From Metapseudomonas otitidis (GTDB taxonomy: Bacteria; Pseudomonadota; Gammaproteobacteria; Pseudomonadales; Pseudomonadaceae), in the NCBI RefSeq assembly GCF_900111835.1, contig NZ_FOJP01000022.1:1-64000 (forward strand): a stretch of DNA of 64,000 nucleotides, written 5' to 3'. A program made the position numbers and the translations under genes. The first letter of the stretch is position 1. Each line of letters begins with the position of its first letter. Below the pieces are notes generated by a model. That model was given only the letters and a program-made list of their open reading frames with translations. It ran no database searches and had not been told where the DNA came from. Of the stretch, positions 51,213-59,232 are shown in pieces.

Positions 51213-51523
51213 AGGGTGTCCACCTTGCGGTTGAAGAAGCGGCGGGCGAGGGCGCGGACGCCTTCGACCCCCAGCAGGCCGATGGCGCCGCCGAAGAAGG
51301 GCGCGGATCCGGGCGGGATGCCTACCAGGCCCAGGCCGTGGCTCACGGACAGGGCCAGCAGGCCGCACAGCGGGGCCTCCAGCAGCACCCGGCGCAGGGT
51401 GCCGCCGCCGTAGATGACGCGCAGGCCGGCGATGAGGGCGGCCAGCAGGCCGGCGTAGAGGCCGGGCCAGTTGTGTTCGAGCCAGGCGAAGAACCAGGCC
51501 CAGGTTTCGGGGCGGTCAGGCAT
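51209..51523 (-). CDS. holin, lambda-type family
   Basis: A 104-residue membrane protein with about three hydrophobic segments (LYAGLLAALIAGLRVIYGGG; EAPLCGLLALSVSHGLGLVG; FFGGAIGLLGVEGVRALA) and a charged C-terminus (RRFFNRKVDTL). Start MPDRPETW overlaps the upstream stop by 8 nt; an ATG three codons earlier (MKRMPD) could give a dual-start antiholin as in lambda S. Confidence 0.85.
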   Translation of the reverse strand: MPDRPETWAWFFAWLEHNWPGLYAGLLAALIAGLRVIYGGGTLRRVLLEAPLCGLLALSVSHGLGLVGIPPGSAPFFGGAIGLLGVEGVRALARRFFNRKVDTL

Positions 51524-51971
51524 GCGCTTCATTCCAGTGTCCGGCGTGGATGGCGTGGATCCGCCGTACGACCTCGCCGAGGAGGGCGGGGCTGTAGCGC
51601 TGGGCCAGGGGGAAGCCCAGGGCGGCGGCACAGAACTCGCTGCAGAACATGCGGCGGGGGTTGTCGATGGTGAGCGGGACCAGCTGGCTGCCGAGCAGGC
51701 CGAGCCAGTCGTAGCCTTTGCCCTGGTGCGCGGTGAATACCTGCTCGATGAGCTGGGCGTCAGCCCAGGGCAGCGGGATCAGGTCCCAGTGGGCGAGGTC
51801 GAGCTCGATGCGCTTGGCGCGCACGCCGCCGTCCCGGCCGGAGGCGGACAGCCAGCGGCCGTCGGGCATCACCAGTTCACAGTGGCTGTAGGGCGAGCGT
51901 GTCCATACGCGGATGAGGCGGTTGAACAGGCTGCCCCGCGCCTTGTACAGGGCGAGGTAGATCAGTCCCAT
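51516..51971 (-). CDS. NlpC/P60 (YiiX-like) papain-fold protein
   Basis: A 151-residue protein: SPYSHCELVMPDGRWLSASGRDGGV (Cys/His turn) and RRMFCSEFCAAALGFP with a likely catalytic Cys. Permuted NlpC/P60 enzymes cleave peptidoglycan peptides or amide bonds. It sits between X and the holin, where it may help tail penetration or lysis. Confidence 0.75.
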   Translation of the reverse strand: MGLIYLALYKARGSLFNRLIRVWTRSPYSHCELVMPDGRWLSASGRDGGVRAKRIELDLAHWDLIPLPWADAQLIEQVFTAHQGKGYDWLGLLGSQLVPLTIDNPRRMFCSEFCAAALGFPLAQRYSPALLGEVVRRIHAIHAGHWNEAHA

Positions 51972-52168
51972 AGGTTCACCGTTTGACGTTGGGGTTGCGG
52001 GGCCTGGGCGGGGAGGGTGACCCGGTGGCCCTGGGGGATGACCGGGCCGAGGTCGGCCAGGCCGGGGTTGGCCTCCAGCACCGCCTCGGTGAGGCCGGCG
52101 GTGCGCCCGTAGACCCGCCAGCAGATGGCGTCGACGGTGTCGCCCTGGAGCGCGCGGACGCTGTTCAT
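51962..52168 (-). CDS. X: P2 gpX-like tail protein (LysM-like)
   Basis: A 68-residue protein: RALQGDTVDAICWRVYGRTAGLTEAVLEANPGLADLGPVIPQGHRVTLP is the tail X/LysM pattern. Binds peptidoglycan or completes the tail. Overlaps both neighbours. Confidence 0.93.
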   Translation of the reverse strand: MNSVRALQGDTVDAICWRVYGRTAGLTEAVLEANPGLADLGPVIPQGHRVTLPAQAPQPQRQTVNLWD

Positions 52169-52632
52169 CAGATCAGCTCCACGGTGGTGCGGCCGATGCC
52201 CAGCAGGTCGCGGATGGCCCAGCGCTGGTCGCGGCGGTACTCGGCGATGCTGTCCACCTCTTCGGCGGCCTTCTGCTCGCCGCTGTTGGTGGCGTCGTAG
52301 CTGCGGTACCGCTCGGCGATCTCGGCGCTGGTGGCGCAGTACACGGCGCGCTGGTAGGCGTGGACCTTGGCGCTGATGCCGTTGATCGTCGGGCTGGGCA
52401 CGTCGGCGAGGGTGGCGTAGCCCTTGGCGATCCATTCGGCCCGGCGGGTGACCAGGTCGCTGTTGACGCTGAGCATGGCGTTGACGGTGGCCAGCTCCAG
52501 GCGGGCGTTGGTGATGGTGCCGGCGATGCGCTGGGCTTCGCGCAGGTGGTCGGCGTCGATGTCCGGCCAGAAACCGTCATTGACCAGGGTAAAGGCCTTG
52601 GGGGTGGTGTCGCCGCCGACGAAACCGCTCAT
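52168..52632 (-). CDS. L: P2 gpL-like head completion protein
   Basis: A 154-residue protein (FVGGDTTPKAFTLVNDGFWPDIDADHLREAQRIAGTITNARLELATVNAMLSVNSDLVTRRAEW…AYQRAVYCATSAEIAERYRSYD), the head completion L family. Stabilises filled heads. Confidence 0.93.
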   Translation of the reverse strand: MSGFVGGDTTPKAFTLVNDGFWPDIDADHLREAQRIAGTITNARLELATVNAMLSVNSDLVTRRAEWIAKGYATLADVPSPTINGISAKVHAYQRAVYCATSAEIAERYRSYDATNSGEQKAAEEVDSIAEYRRDQRWAIRDLLGIGRTTVELI

Positions 52633-52732
52633 GTGCTGCTCTCGCGTGGAGGGCGGTGGTCGGGGCGTCACAGCAAGGGAGGAGGTCCTGCTGATCGGCC
52701 CCGAGCCGCCCGGGTTGCGGGGGACCGCTCGG

Positions 52733-53437
52733 TTAGCCGCCCTGCTGGGCGGCGAGTTTGTTGAGCAGCTTGGTGGCTGCGTCGAAGGCTTGCTTGCCGC
52801 CGCACATGCTGTGCAGCTCGATGGCGCGCTTGAGCAGGTCGGCGCCGGCCTGGAGCTTGCCGGGCGGGCCTGGGTTGTCTTGGGTGAGCCCTTCGAGGGT
52901 GGCGCGGCCGGCGGCGAGGTAGAGCTTGGCGCGAGCCTCGTCGGGCATGTCCTGGTCGTCGGTGAGGGCGATGGTTCGGTGCAGCACGTCGAGGTCGAAG
53001 CTGTCCTTGGTCTTCTGCGCCTTGAGGGCGGCCTCGGCGATTTCTTCGGCGACCAGGCAGCCGCTGGAGCGCTCGAAGCGATCCGGCAGGGCGAGCCCGT
53101 GCCGCAAGACGTACTCGGCGATGTCGAGAGCGCCCTGGTAGTCGCCGGTGTCGATGCGCCAGACCATGAGGTAGCCGAGCACGTCGTCCTGGGCGCCTTG
53201 CCCCGCCTCCAGCACGCCCTCGATGTACGGCGCGTACGCGGGGACCAGTTGGCGCTTGAGTTCGGCCTTGCGCTCGTTGCCCTGGACCTGGCTCAGGCGC
53301 AGGCGGTCCTGGTGCAGCTGGGCGAGCTGCTGTTCGTAGGCCGGCAGGCCTTCGACGGTGTCGCCGTGGGGGGTGGCCTCGGCCGCCATGGCGGCCGAGG
53401 TCTTGATGAAGTGGCGTTTGGCGGGGCTCAGGGCCAT
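52733..53437 (-). CDS. M: P2 gpM-like small terminase subunit
   Basis: A 234-residue terminase endonuclease subunit (AKRHFIKTSAAMAAEATPHG … APYIEGVLEAGQGAQDDVLGYLMVWRIDTGDYQGALDIAEYVLRHGLALPDRF). The last phrase is highly conserved in gpM. Cuts cos sites together with gpP. Confidence 0.93.
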   Translation of the reverse strand: MALSPAKRHFIKTSAAMAAEATPHGDTVEGLPAYEQQLAQLHQDRLRLSQVQGNERKAELKRQLVPAYAPYIEGVLEAGQGAQDDVLGYLMVWRIDTGDYQGALDIAEYVLRHGLALPDRFERSSGCLVAEEIAEAALKAQKTKDSFDLDVLHRTIALTDDQDMPDEARAKLYLAAGRATLEGLTQDNPGPPGKLQAGADLLKRAIELHSMCGGKQAFDAATKLLNKLAAQQGG

Positions 53438-53442
53438 GGCGG

Positions 53443-54462
53443 TCAGGCCTCCAGCAGCTCGATGTTCTCGACCAGGCAGCCGAGGCCGTAGTCCTCGACG
53501 ACGTAGGCGTCGTTGCTCGATTCGAAGTTGTCGATGCGGTTCTTGGCCGGGTTCTCCTGGATGTAGCGGCGGCGGCCGCCGAGCTGCCAGTAGATGGCGA
53601 GGTTGGGCAGAGTGGTGATGAGCATGGCGCCGTCGGGCACGTAGGGCACTTCGATCGGCTGCTTACCGCCCATGCGCTTCTGCGACAGGATCATGTCGGT
53701 GGCGAGCTTCTCGGACGCGGGCTGCTCCTTGTTCACCAGCGGGAAGTACTTGTCGTGCACGAGGTTGCTGCCGAGGATCACCACCAGGCCGGGGTCCTTG
53801 CGGTGCCAGGGGTCGATCAGGTTGGCCACCGCGTCGAAGACCAGGGCGTCGAGGTTGTTGTAGTCGGCAGTGGCGCCGTTGCCGATGACGATCTTGCCGG
53901 CGGCCTTGCCGTCCTTGAGGACGCGCTGCGGGGCGTTGTTGCGGTACTGCTGCAGCCAGCCGATGTTGACGTCCTGCAGCAGGGGGTTGGTGCTGCGGTT
54001 GGTGGTGGCGGCGGCGCTGGTCCCGTTGAAGCCGATCATGATGCGGTCCAGGGCCTGGCGCTTGATGATGGCGTCGCGCAGCAGGGCCTGGAACTCCGGG
54101 AACTTGGCCCAGGCGTCGAGCAGGGAGTAGCGGATGGCGGTGTCGAAATCCGTCTGCTTGGCCTCGTACTTCTGGTTGTCCAGGGCCTGCACTTCGCGCG
54201 GGGTACGCACGCCGCTGCCGGTGGTGTCGGTACGGCTGGCGATGGTGCCGCTGACGCCGATGCCGACCTTTTCGCCGATCAGTTCGTCGACGCCGATCAT
54301 GCCGATCTGGCCGAGGAACTCGCTGGATTCCTGCATCCGCTGCTCCAGCTTCTGCTGGACGCTGGGCTCGATGGCGAACTTGGTGGTGGCGCTGTCCACG
54401 CCGTTGAGCTTGGCCACCTGGTCCAGGTAGGCGTTGAAGAGTTTTCGGGTTTCGTTACGCAT
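53443..54462 (-). CDS. N: P2 gpN-like major capsid protein
   Basis: A 339-residue HK97-fold capsid protein (RNETRKLFNAYLDQVAKLNGVDSATTKFAIEPSVQQKLEQRMQESSEFLGQIGMIGVDELIGEKVGIGVSG; QTDFDTAIRYSLLDAWAKFPEF). Processed by the O protease. 5 nt before M. Confidence 0.96.
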   Translation of the reverse strand: MRNETRKLFNAYLDQVAKLNGVDSATTKFAIEPSVQQKLEQRMQESSEFLGQIGMIGVDELIGEKVGIGVSGTIASRTDTTGSGVRTPREVQALDNQKYEAKQTDFDTAIRYSLLDAWAKFPEFQALLRDAIIKRQALDRIMIGFNGTSAAATTNRSTNPLLQDVNIGWLQQYRNNAPQRVLKDGKAAGKIVIGNGATADYNNLDALVFDAVANLIDPWHRKDPGLVVILGSNLVHDKYFPLVNKEQPASEKLATDMILSQKRMGGKQPIEVPYVPDGAMLITTLPNLAIYWQLGGRRRYIQENPAKNRIDNFESSNDAYVVEDYGLGCLVENIELLEA

Positions 54463-54505
54463 GGGTCTCTCCGGTTGATCCTTGGCTGTTGGCTGTCCCT
54501 GGGGA

Positions 54506-55345
54506 TCAGCAGTCGGTTACGACGTGCTGCTTGTCACCGGTGACCGGCGGGCGCTGTTTCTGGCTGAGGTCCTGGGTTTTGCCGAGCTGCTCCTTCAGGG
54601 CGGCGAAGTCGGTGGTGATGGTCTCTACCGCCTTCGTGAGGTTGGCGATGGCGGTGTCGGCCTTGACCGCGTGCTCCTGCTGCTGGGTGGCGAAGGTGAC
54701 CAGGCCCTCCAGGGCCTCGCCCAGCTCCTTGAAGGAAGTGGCATCCCTGCCTTCCTTGTCCTTGCCCTTGCTGATGAGGTCGCTGATGGCGGTCTTGAGG
54801 CTGCCGAACAGCCCCACCTGGTCAGTGACCTCTTCGAATTCGAGATTGGCTTCGATGGCCTCGGAGAACATGGAGGTCTCGGAGTAGTGGCGGCTACGGA
54901 AGGGGCTGGCCTCGGGCTTCTGCGCAGAGAAGGCGAGGACGTCGGTCCCCAGGCTGGCCGGGGAGTCGGTGACGGCGAGGCCGACCATGTACGCCTCGCC
55001 GCTGTCGGCGAAGTTCTCGTCGATCTCGATGGAGGTGTAGATCTTCTGCTTGGCCTTGTTGAGGGCGATCAGTTCGCTGGTGGGCTCCAGCTGGGCGTAG
55101 AGGGCGAGCTTCTTCTGGCCGGAGATCTCCACCTCTTCGGTCTTGAGGGCGACGACGTCGCCGTAGGCCTTGAAGGGGCTGTCCGGCAGCAGGCTGCGGA
55201 AGTGCTCCAGCCAGATGCGGGCGCCGTAGGTGTTCTGGCTGAAGTTCTTGGCGGCCTGCTCCAGCCAGCTGCGCTTGATCTCGCGCTTGTCGGTAGTGGC
55301 GCCTTCCACGGCAACGCGGAGCCACTTCGAGCGGAATTTCTTCAT
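54506..55345 (-). CDS. O: P2 gpO-like scaffold and capsid maturation protease
   Basis: A 279-residue protein. The serine protease triad of P2 gpO is recognisable at Asp19 (TTDKREI), His48 (IWLEHFRS) and Ser105 (YTSIEID). The C-terminal scaffold is a coiled coil (LTKAVETITTDFAALKEQLGKTQDL). First gene of the capsid operon, divergent from P. Confidence 0.93.
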   Translation of the reverse strand: MKKFRSKWLRVAVEGATTDKREIKRSWLEQAAKNFSQNTYGARIWLEHFRSLLPDSPFKAYGDVVALKTEEVEISGQKKLALYAQLEPTSELIALNKAKQKIYTSIEIDENFADSGEAYMVGLAVTDSPASLGTDVLAFSAQKPEASPFRSRHYSETSMFSEAIEANLEFEEVTDQVGLFGSLKTAISDLISKGKDKEGRDATSFKELGEALEGLVTFATQQQEHAVKADTAIANLTKAVETITTDFAALKEQLGKTQDLSQKQRPPVTGDKQHVVTDC

Positions 55346-55432
55346 GGGGTGTCCTCGGTTTCAGCTGCTTTGCCGCAGTCGGCGTTGAGGGGCATGGTCG
55401 GCAGACGGCGCTGGCCGGGCAACGCGCCCGCT

Positions 55433-55453
55433 TTGTAGTGGTGGGGGATACAA
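55433..55453. promoter_or_regulatory. Ogr-type late promoter dyad between divergent O and P
   Basis: TTGTAG-N9-GATACAA dyad of 21 bp. 31-47 bp to its right lies CGCGCGCGGGCGGCAGC, the same block as at the FI dyad. It could serve the rightward P promoter, the leftward O promoter, or both. Confidence 0.68.
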
Positions 55454-55499
55454 GGGGCGGCGCGGGTGTGCTTCGCGCGCGGGCGGCAGCATCGGCGCC

Positions 55500-57257
55500 A
55501 TGAACGCTATCGCCAGCCTCCCGACCGACCCTCGACGCCACGCCAAGCACCTGTACTGGATGGGGTGGCGCGTCACCGATATCGCCGATCTGCTGGGGGA
55601 AAAGGAGAAGACCCTGCACAGCTGGAAGGCCCGGGATGAGTGGGACCGGGCGACTGCGCTGCAGCGGGTCCAGGCGGCGACCGAGGCGCGCCTGGTGCAG
55701 CTGATCCTCAAGGATCCGAAGACAGGGGCGGACTACAAGGAGATCGATCTGCTCCATCGGCAGATGGAGCGGCAGGCGCGGATTGAGCGCTACCAGGGCG
55801 GTGGCAGCGAAACGGACCTCAACCCGGAGCTGGCCAAGCGCAATGCGGGGCCGAAGGCAAAGCCTCGGCGCAATGAGTTCAGCGAGGACCAGGTGGAGCG
55901 GCTGGTCGAGGCCTTCCTCGATGGTTGCTTCGACTACCAGAAGGATTGGTACCGGGCCGGCAACCAGCGCACCCGGGTGATCCTGAAGTCACGCCAGATC
56001 GGCGCGACCTACTACTTCGCCCGGGAGGCGCTGATCGATGCGCTCACCACGGGCAGAAACCAGATTTTCCTGTCGGCCTCGAAGAATCAGGCACACATCT
56101 TCAAGGCCTATATCCAGGCCTTTGCCCGCGAGGTGACGGGGGTCGATCTCACCGGCGATCCGATCATCCTGCCCAATGGCGCGGAGCTGCATTTCCTCGG
56201 TACCAACGCCCGCACGGCCCAGGGCTATCACGGGAATTTCTATTTCGACGAGTTCTTCTGGACCTTCAAGTTCCAGGAACTGAACAAGGTCGCCAGCGGC
56301 ATGGCGATGCACAAGAAGTGGCGCAAGACGTACTTCTCGACGCCGTCGAGCATGGCCCACGAGGCGTACACGTTCTGGACCGGGGAGGTGTTCAACCGGG
56401 GCAAGCCGGCATCGGCGCACCTGAAGGTGGACGTGAGCCACGGCGCGCTGCAGCAGGGACGCCTGTGCGAGGACAAGATCTGGCGGCAGATCGTCACCAT
56501 CCTGGACGCGGCGGACCGGGGCTGCGACCTGTTCGATATCGATGAGCTGCGCTTCGAGTACTCGCCCGAGGCCTTCGCCAACCTGCTGATGTGCGAGTTC
56601 GTGGACGACGGGGCGTCGGTCTTCCCCCTGGCCATGCTGCAGCCTTGCATGGTGGACAGCTGGGTGAAGTGGGAAGGGGAGTACAAGCCCTTCGCCAAGC
56701 GCCCTTACGCCAGCTGGCCGGTGTGGGTGGGCTACGATCCGGCCGAGACCGGGGACACTGCCGGCCTGGTGGTGGTGGCGCCGCCGCAGGTGCCGGGCGG
56801 GGCCTTCAGGGTGCTGGAGAAGCACCAGTTCCGGGGCATGGACTTCGCCGCCCAGGCCAAGGTGATCAAGGAAATCACCGAGCGCTTCTGGGTCACCTAC
56901 ATCGGCATCGATACCACGGGCATGGGCTCGGGCGTGGCCCAGCTGGTTAAGCAGTTCTTCCCCAACCTGGTGACCTTCAGCTACTCGCCCGAGGTGAAGA
57001 CGCGTCTGGTGCTGAAGGCTTACGACGTGATCCACAAGGGGCGGCTGGAGTTCGACGCAGGCTGGACCGACTTCGCCCAGGCGCTGATGGCCATCCGCAA
57101 GACCATGACCGCCAGCGGTCGCCACATGACCTACACCGCCGGCCGCACCGAAACCACGGGCCATGCCGACCTGGCCTGGGCCCTGTTCCATGCCCTGCAG
57201 AACGAGCCACTCGAAGGGCAGACGACATCCAACACCGGCTTTATGGAGCTGCAATGA
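55500..57257 (+). CDS. P: P2 gpP-like large terminase ATPase
   Basis: A 585-residue packaging motor. N-terminal helix-turn-helix (YWMGWRVTDIADLLGEKEKTLHSWKARDEW), a P-loop variant SRQIGATYYFAREAL, Walker B-like NFYFDEFFW, and nuclease-type acidic motif VGYDPAETGDTAG. Begins 57 nt from a late dyad centre and overlaps portal by ATGA. Confidence 0.95.
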   Translation: MNAIASLPTDPRRHAKHLYWMGWRVTDIADLLGEKEKTLHSWKARDEWDRATALQRVQAATEARLVQLILKDPKTGADYKEIDLLHRQMERQARIERYQGGGSETDLNPELAKRNAGPKAKPRRNEFSEDQVERLVEAFLDGCFDYQKDWYRAGNQRTRVILKSRQIGATYYFAREALIDALTTGRNQIFLSASKNQAHIFKAYIQAFAREVTGVDLTGDPIILPNGAELHFLGTNARTAQGYHGNFYFDEFFWTFKFQELNKVASGMAMHKKWRKTYFSTPSSMAHEAYTFWTGEVFNRGKPASAHLKVDVSHGALQQGRLCEDKIWRQIVTILDAADRGCDLFDIDELRFEYSPEAFANLLMCEFVDDGASVFPLAMLQPCMVDSWVKWEGEYKPFAKRPYASWPVWVGYDPAETGDTAGLVVVAPPQVPGGAFRVLEKHQFRGMDFAAQAKVIKEITERFWVTYIGIDTTGMGSGVAQLVKQFFPNLVTFSYSPEVKTRLVLKAYDVIHKGRLEFDAGWTDFAQALMAIRKTMTASGRHMTYTAGRTETTGHADLAWALFHALQNEPLEGQTTSNTGFMELQ

Positions 57258-58252
57258 TGACCACCCAAACCCCAGCCGGCGCGCCTGCAGGCGTCGAGGC
57301 CTTCACCTTCGGCGACCCGACGCCGGTCCTCAGCGGGCGCGAGATCTTCGATTACCTGGAATGCGCCTTCAACGGGCGCTGGTACGAGCCGCCGCTGTCG
57401 CTGGACGGTCTGTCCCGGTCGATCTCGGCGAGCGTGTACCTGCAGTCGGGGCTGACCTTCAAGCGCAACATGCTGGCCCGGGCGTTCGTCCCCCACCGGC
57501 TGCTGTCCCGGGCGGCCTTCGAGCAGTTCGCCCTGGACTGGCTCTGGTCCGGCAACGCCTACCTGGAGCGCCGCCGGTCCATGCTCGGCACGTCCGTGGC
57601 CCTGCAGCCCTGCCTGGCGAAGTACATGCGGCGGGGCGAGGATCTCGACCGCTACTACCTGGTGCGCGGCTGGAAGGATGAGCACGAGTTCGAGAAGGGG
57701 ACCATCTGCCACCTGCGCGAGGCGGACATCCACCAGGAGGTGTACGGCATGCCCGAGTGGCTGGCGGCCCTGCAGTCCGGCCTGCTCAACGAGTCGGCCA
57801 CGCTGTTCCGCCGCAAGTACTACAACAACGGGTCGCACGCGGGCTTCATCCTCTACATGACCGACGCGGCGCAGAAGGAGGAGGACATCGATGCCCTGCG
57901 CAACGCGCTGAAGAACGCCAAGGGCCCAGGCAACTTCCGCAACCTGTTCGTCTACGCCCCGAACGGCAAGAAGGAGGGGCTGCAGCTGATCCCCGTCAGC
58001 GAGGTGGCGGCCAAGGATGAGTTCGGTTCGATCAAGAACATCACCCGCGACGACATGCTGGCCGGCCTGCGGATCCCTCCACAGCTGATGGGCATCGTCC
58101 CGCAGAATGCCGGGGGCTTCGGATCGATCACGGATGCGACGACCGTATGGGTGCAGAACGAACTGGAGCCGCTCCAGTCGAGGCTGCAGCAGGTGAACGA
58201 GTGGCTGGGCGAGGAGGTGATCCGGTTCCGCGAGTACCCGACCCCCGCCTAG
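57254..58252 (+). CDS. Q: P2 gpQ-like portal protein
   Basis: A 332-residue portal. AFTFGDPTPVLSGREIFDYLECAFNGRWYEPPLSLDGLSRSISASVYLQSGLTFKRNMLARAFVPHRLLSRAAFEQFALDWLWSGNAYLERRRS… is the PBSX/P2 portal signature. Directs DNA packaging and forms the head-tail junction. Confidence 0.96.
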   Translation: MMTTQTPAGAPAGVEAFTFGDPTPVLSGREIFDYLECAFNGRWYEPPLSLDGLSRSISASVYLQSGLTFKRNMLARAFVPHRLLSRAAFEQFALDWLWSGNAYLERRRSMLGTSVALQPCLAKYMRRGEDLDRYYLVRGWKDEHEFEKGTICHLREADIHQEVYGMPEWLAALQSGLLNESATLFRRKYYNNGSHAGFILYMTDAAQKEEDIDALRNALKNAKGPGNFRNLFVYAPNGKKEGLQLIPVSEVAAKDEFGSIKNITRDDMLAGLRIPPQLMGIVPQNAGGFGSITDATTVWVQNELEPLQSRLQQVNEWLGEEVIRFREYPTPA

Positions 58253-58274
58253 CTCCCTGCCTGCCACACCCCAA

Positions 58275-58296
58275 GCCGCCTACGGGCGGCTTTTTC
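58275..58296 (+). terminator. Rho-independent terminator after Q
   Basis: GCCGCC-TACG-GGCGGC stem followed by TTTTTC. Closes the rightward P-Q operon. Confidence 0.85.
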
Positions 58297-58657
58297 GTGC
58301 CCGCGCGGCAGGGGGTGCCCGCCCTGCTCCGTTGCACCGTATTGGTGCGTCCCGGCGAAAACCCCGGGTTTCACCCTCGCGGCGCGGGGTCGTCCCCCCG
58401 CCACGCCTGCGGTCTAAATGGGTCGTTTTTTCTGCACCCCTGCAGCCCTTTGCAAGAGAGCCTGGCTGCGGGGCTGCCTCAGAACTCTGCGCACCAAAAA
58501 GCCTGCGAATCCCTGCAGAGCGGCCCGGTAAACGGGGAGATATCAAGCCTGCCAGTTGGAGTACAGGGTGCGATTTTCAGAATGAGTAACTTCCGCAACA
58601 TCCGCCGGGGACATGGCTGGAGGCCGCGTGGTTCTTGGCCTAGAGGGTTACAAAGGT

Positions 58658-58859
58658 GAGTAATTTCAGAGTAATCAGAAAAGTGATTTTTGGTTAACTA
58701 ACTGATTTATAAGGGTTTTTACGAATGCAAAAATCACTCTATAGATGAGTAATCAGATTACTAAATAGTTACTCAGAAATTACTTTCCAAATGAGCATGG
58801 AAAGCCAATAGCGACAAGGGCTTAGGCTGCAATTTTGGTCAGGATTACAAAAATTACTC
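58658..58859. repeat. GAGTAAT repeat cluster
   Basis: GAGTAAT occurs in direct orientation at 58658, 58669 and 58747 (the last two within GAGTAATCAGA) and inverted as ATTACTC at 58853, with shortened inverted forms (TTACTC, ATTACT) near 58769 and 58779. Spacing is irregular. May bind a regulator or replication factor. Confidence 0.55.
58682..58738. repeat. 11-bp perfect inverted repeat
   Basis: AGTGATTTTTG (58682-58692) and CAAAAATCACT (58728-58738) are exact complements separated by 35 AT-rich bases. Confidence 0.7.
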
Positions 58860-58968
58860 ATTTGAAAGACCCCCCTCTACCTTGGCGCGGAGGGTCGCGC
58901 ATCATGTGCGCATGCGTACGCGAAACAGTCAGTACAGGCTCAGCCGTTGACTGCATGCCGATTTGGGG

Positions 58969-58996
58969 AAACGGCCCCCAAAACGGCCCCCAACTC
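58969..58996. repeat. right integrase arm-type repeats
   Basis: AAACGGCCCCCA twice in tandem, then ACTC, matching the pair inside attL in sequence and orientation; 40 bp from attR. Confidence 0.6.
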
Positions 58997-59036
58997 TTTC
59001 CGGTTAACCCGGTGGGCAGCTGGAAGGCCCGTGGAT

Positions 59037-59086
59037 TCTGGAGCGGGCGAAGGGAATCGAACCCTCGTCATGAGCTTGGGAAGCTC
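59037..59086. repeat. attR (50-bp core)
   Basis: Identical to attL over 50 bases. Supplies the 3' half of the tRNA so that the gene is restored after integration; sequences diverge right after GAAGCTC. Confidence 0.92.
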
Positions 59087-59112
59087 AGGTAATGCCATTA
59101 TACGACGCCCGC
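59039..59112 (-). tRNA. tRNA-Gly (CCC), restored by prophage
   Basis: A 74-nt cloverleaf including CCA: acceptor GCGGGCG/CGCCCGC, D arm, anticodon stem TGAGC/GCTCA with loop TTCCCAA (anticodon CCC), T loop GGTTCGATTCC. The 5' half is chromosomal and the 3' half is prophage-derived. Confidence 0.95.
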
Positions 59113-59232
59113 TTGCGAGGCCGACTTTTTACCAGAAGTCGTGGCCGAAATGAAGCCCCGCCCCTGAACCTTCCGTGATGAAACGCACCTTGCCGGCCGC
59201 CTGCGTCGGGCGCTGGCGGCCGGGTGTGCGCG

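Larger units (their letters stand above)
58297..58968. other. non-coding right end of prophage; GC-rich block then AT-rich repeat region
   Basis: No gene supported. The left half (58310-58420) is GC-rich with GGCGCGGGG/CCCCCCGCC complementarity and lies where P2-type phages keep cos between portal and integration functions; this is a weak suggestion only. The right half (58650-58870) is AT-rich with repeated GAGTAAT words and an 11-bp inverted repeat. Confidence 0.5.
22257..59086. mobile_element. P2/phiCTX-type prophage, 36.8 kb, in tRNA-Gly(CCC)
   Basis: Bounded by 50-bp direct repeats derived from tRNA-Gly. It contains integrase, repressor, Ogr, a replication protein and the P2 set of late genes in P2 order: (ogr)…D U T E' E FII FI, G H I J W V, S R, lysis, X L M N O and the divergent P Q. 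All structural genes look intact, so it may be inducible. Morons: m5C methyltransferase with ASCH protein, lipoprotein, LexA-controlled umuDC, AT-rich membrane protein. Only one small early gene shows a frameshift. Confidence 0.95.

Noticed and set aside
59113..59232. GGCCGCC…GGCGGCC hairpin after phaG as a terminator
   Set aside because: The loop is long and no T tract follows on either strand.
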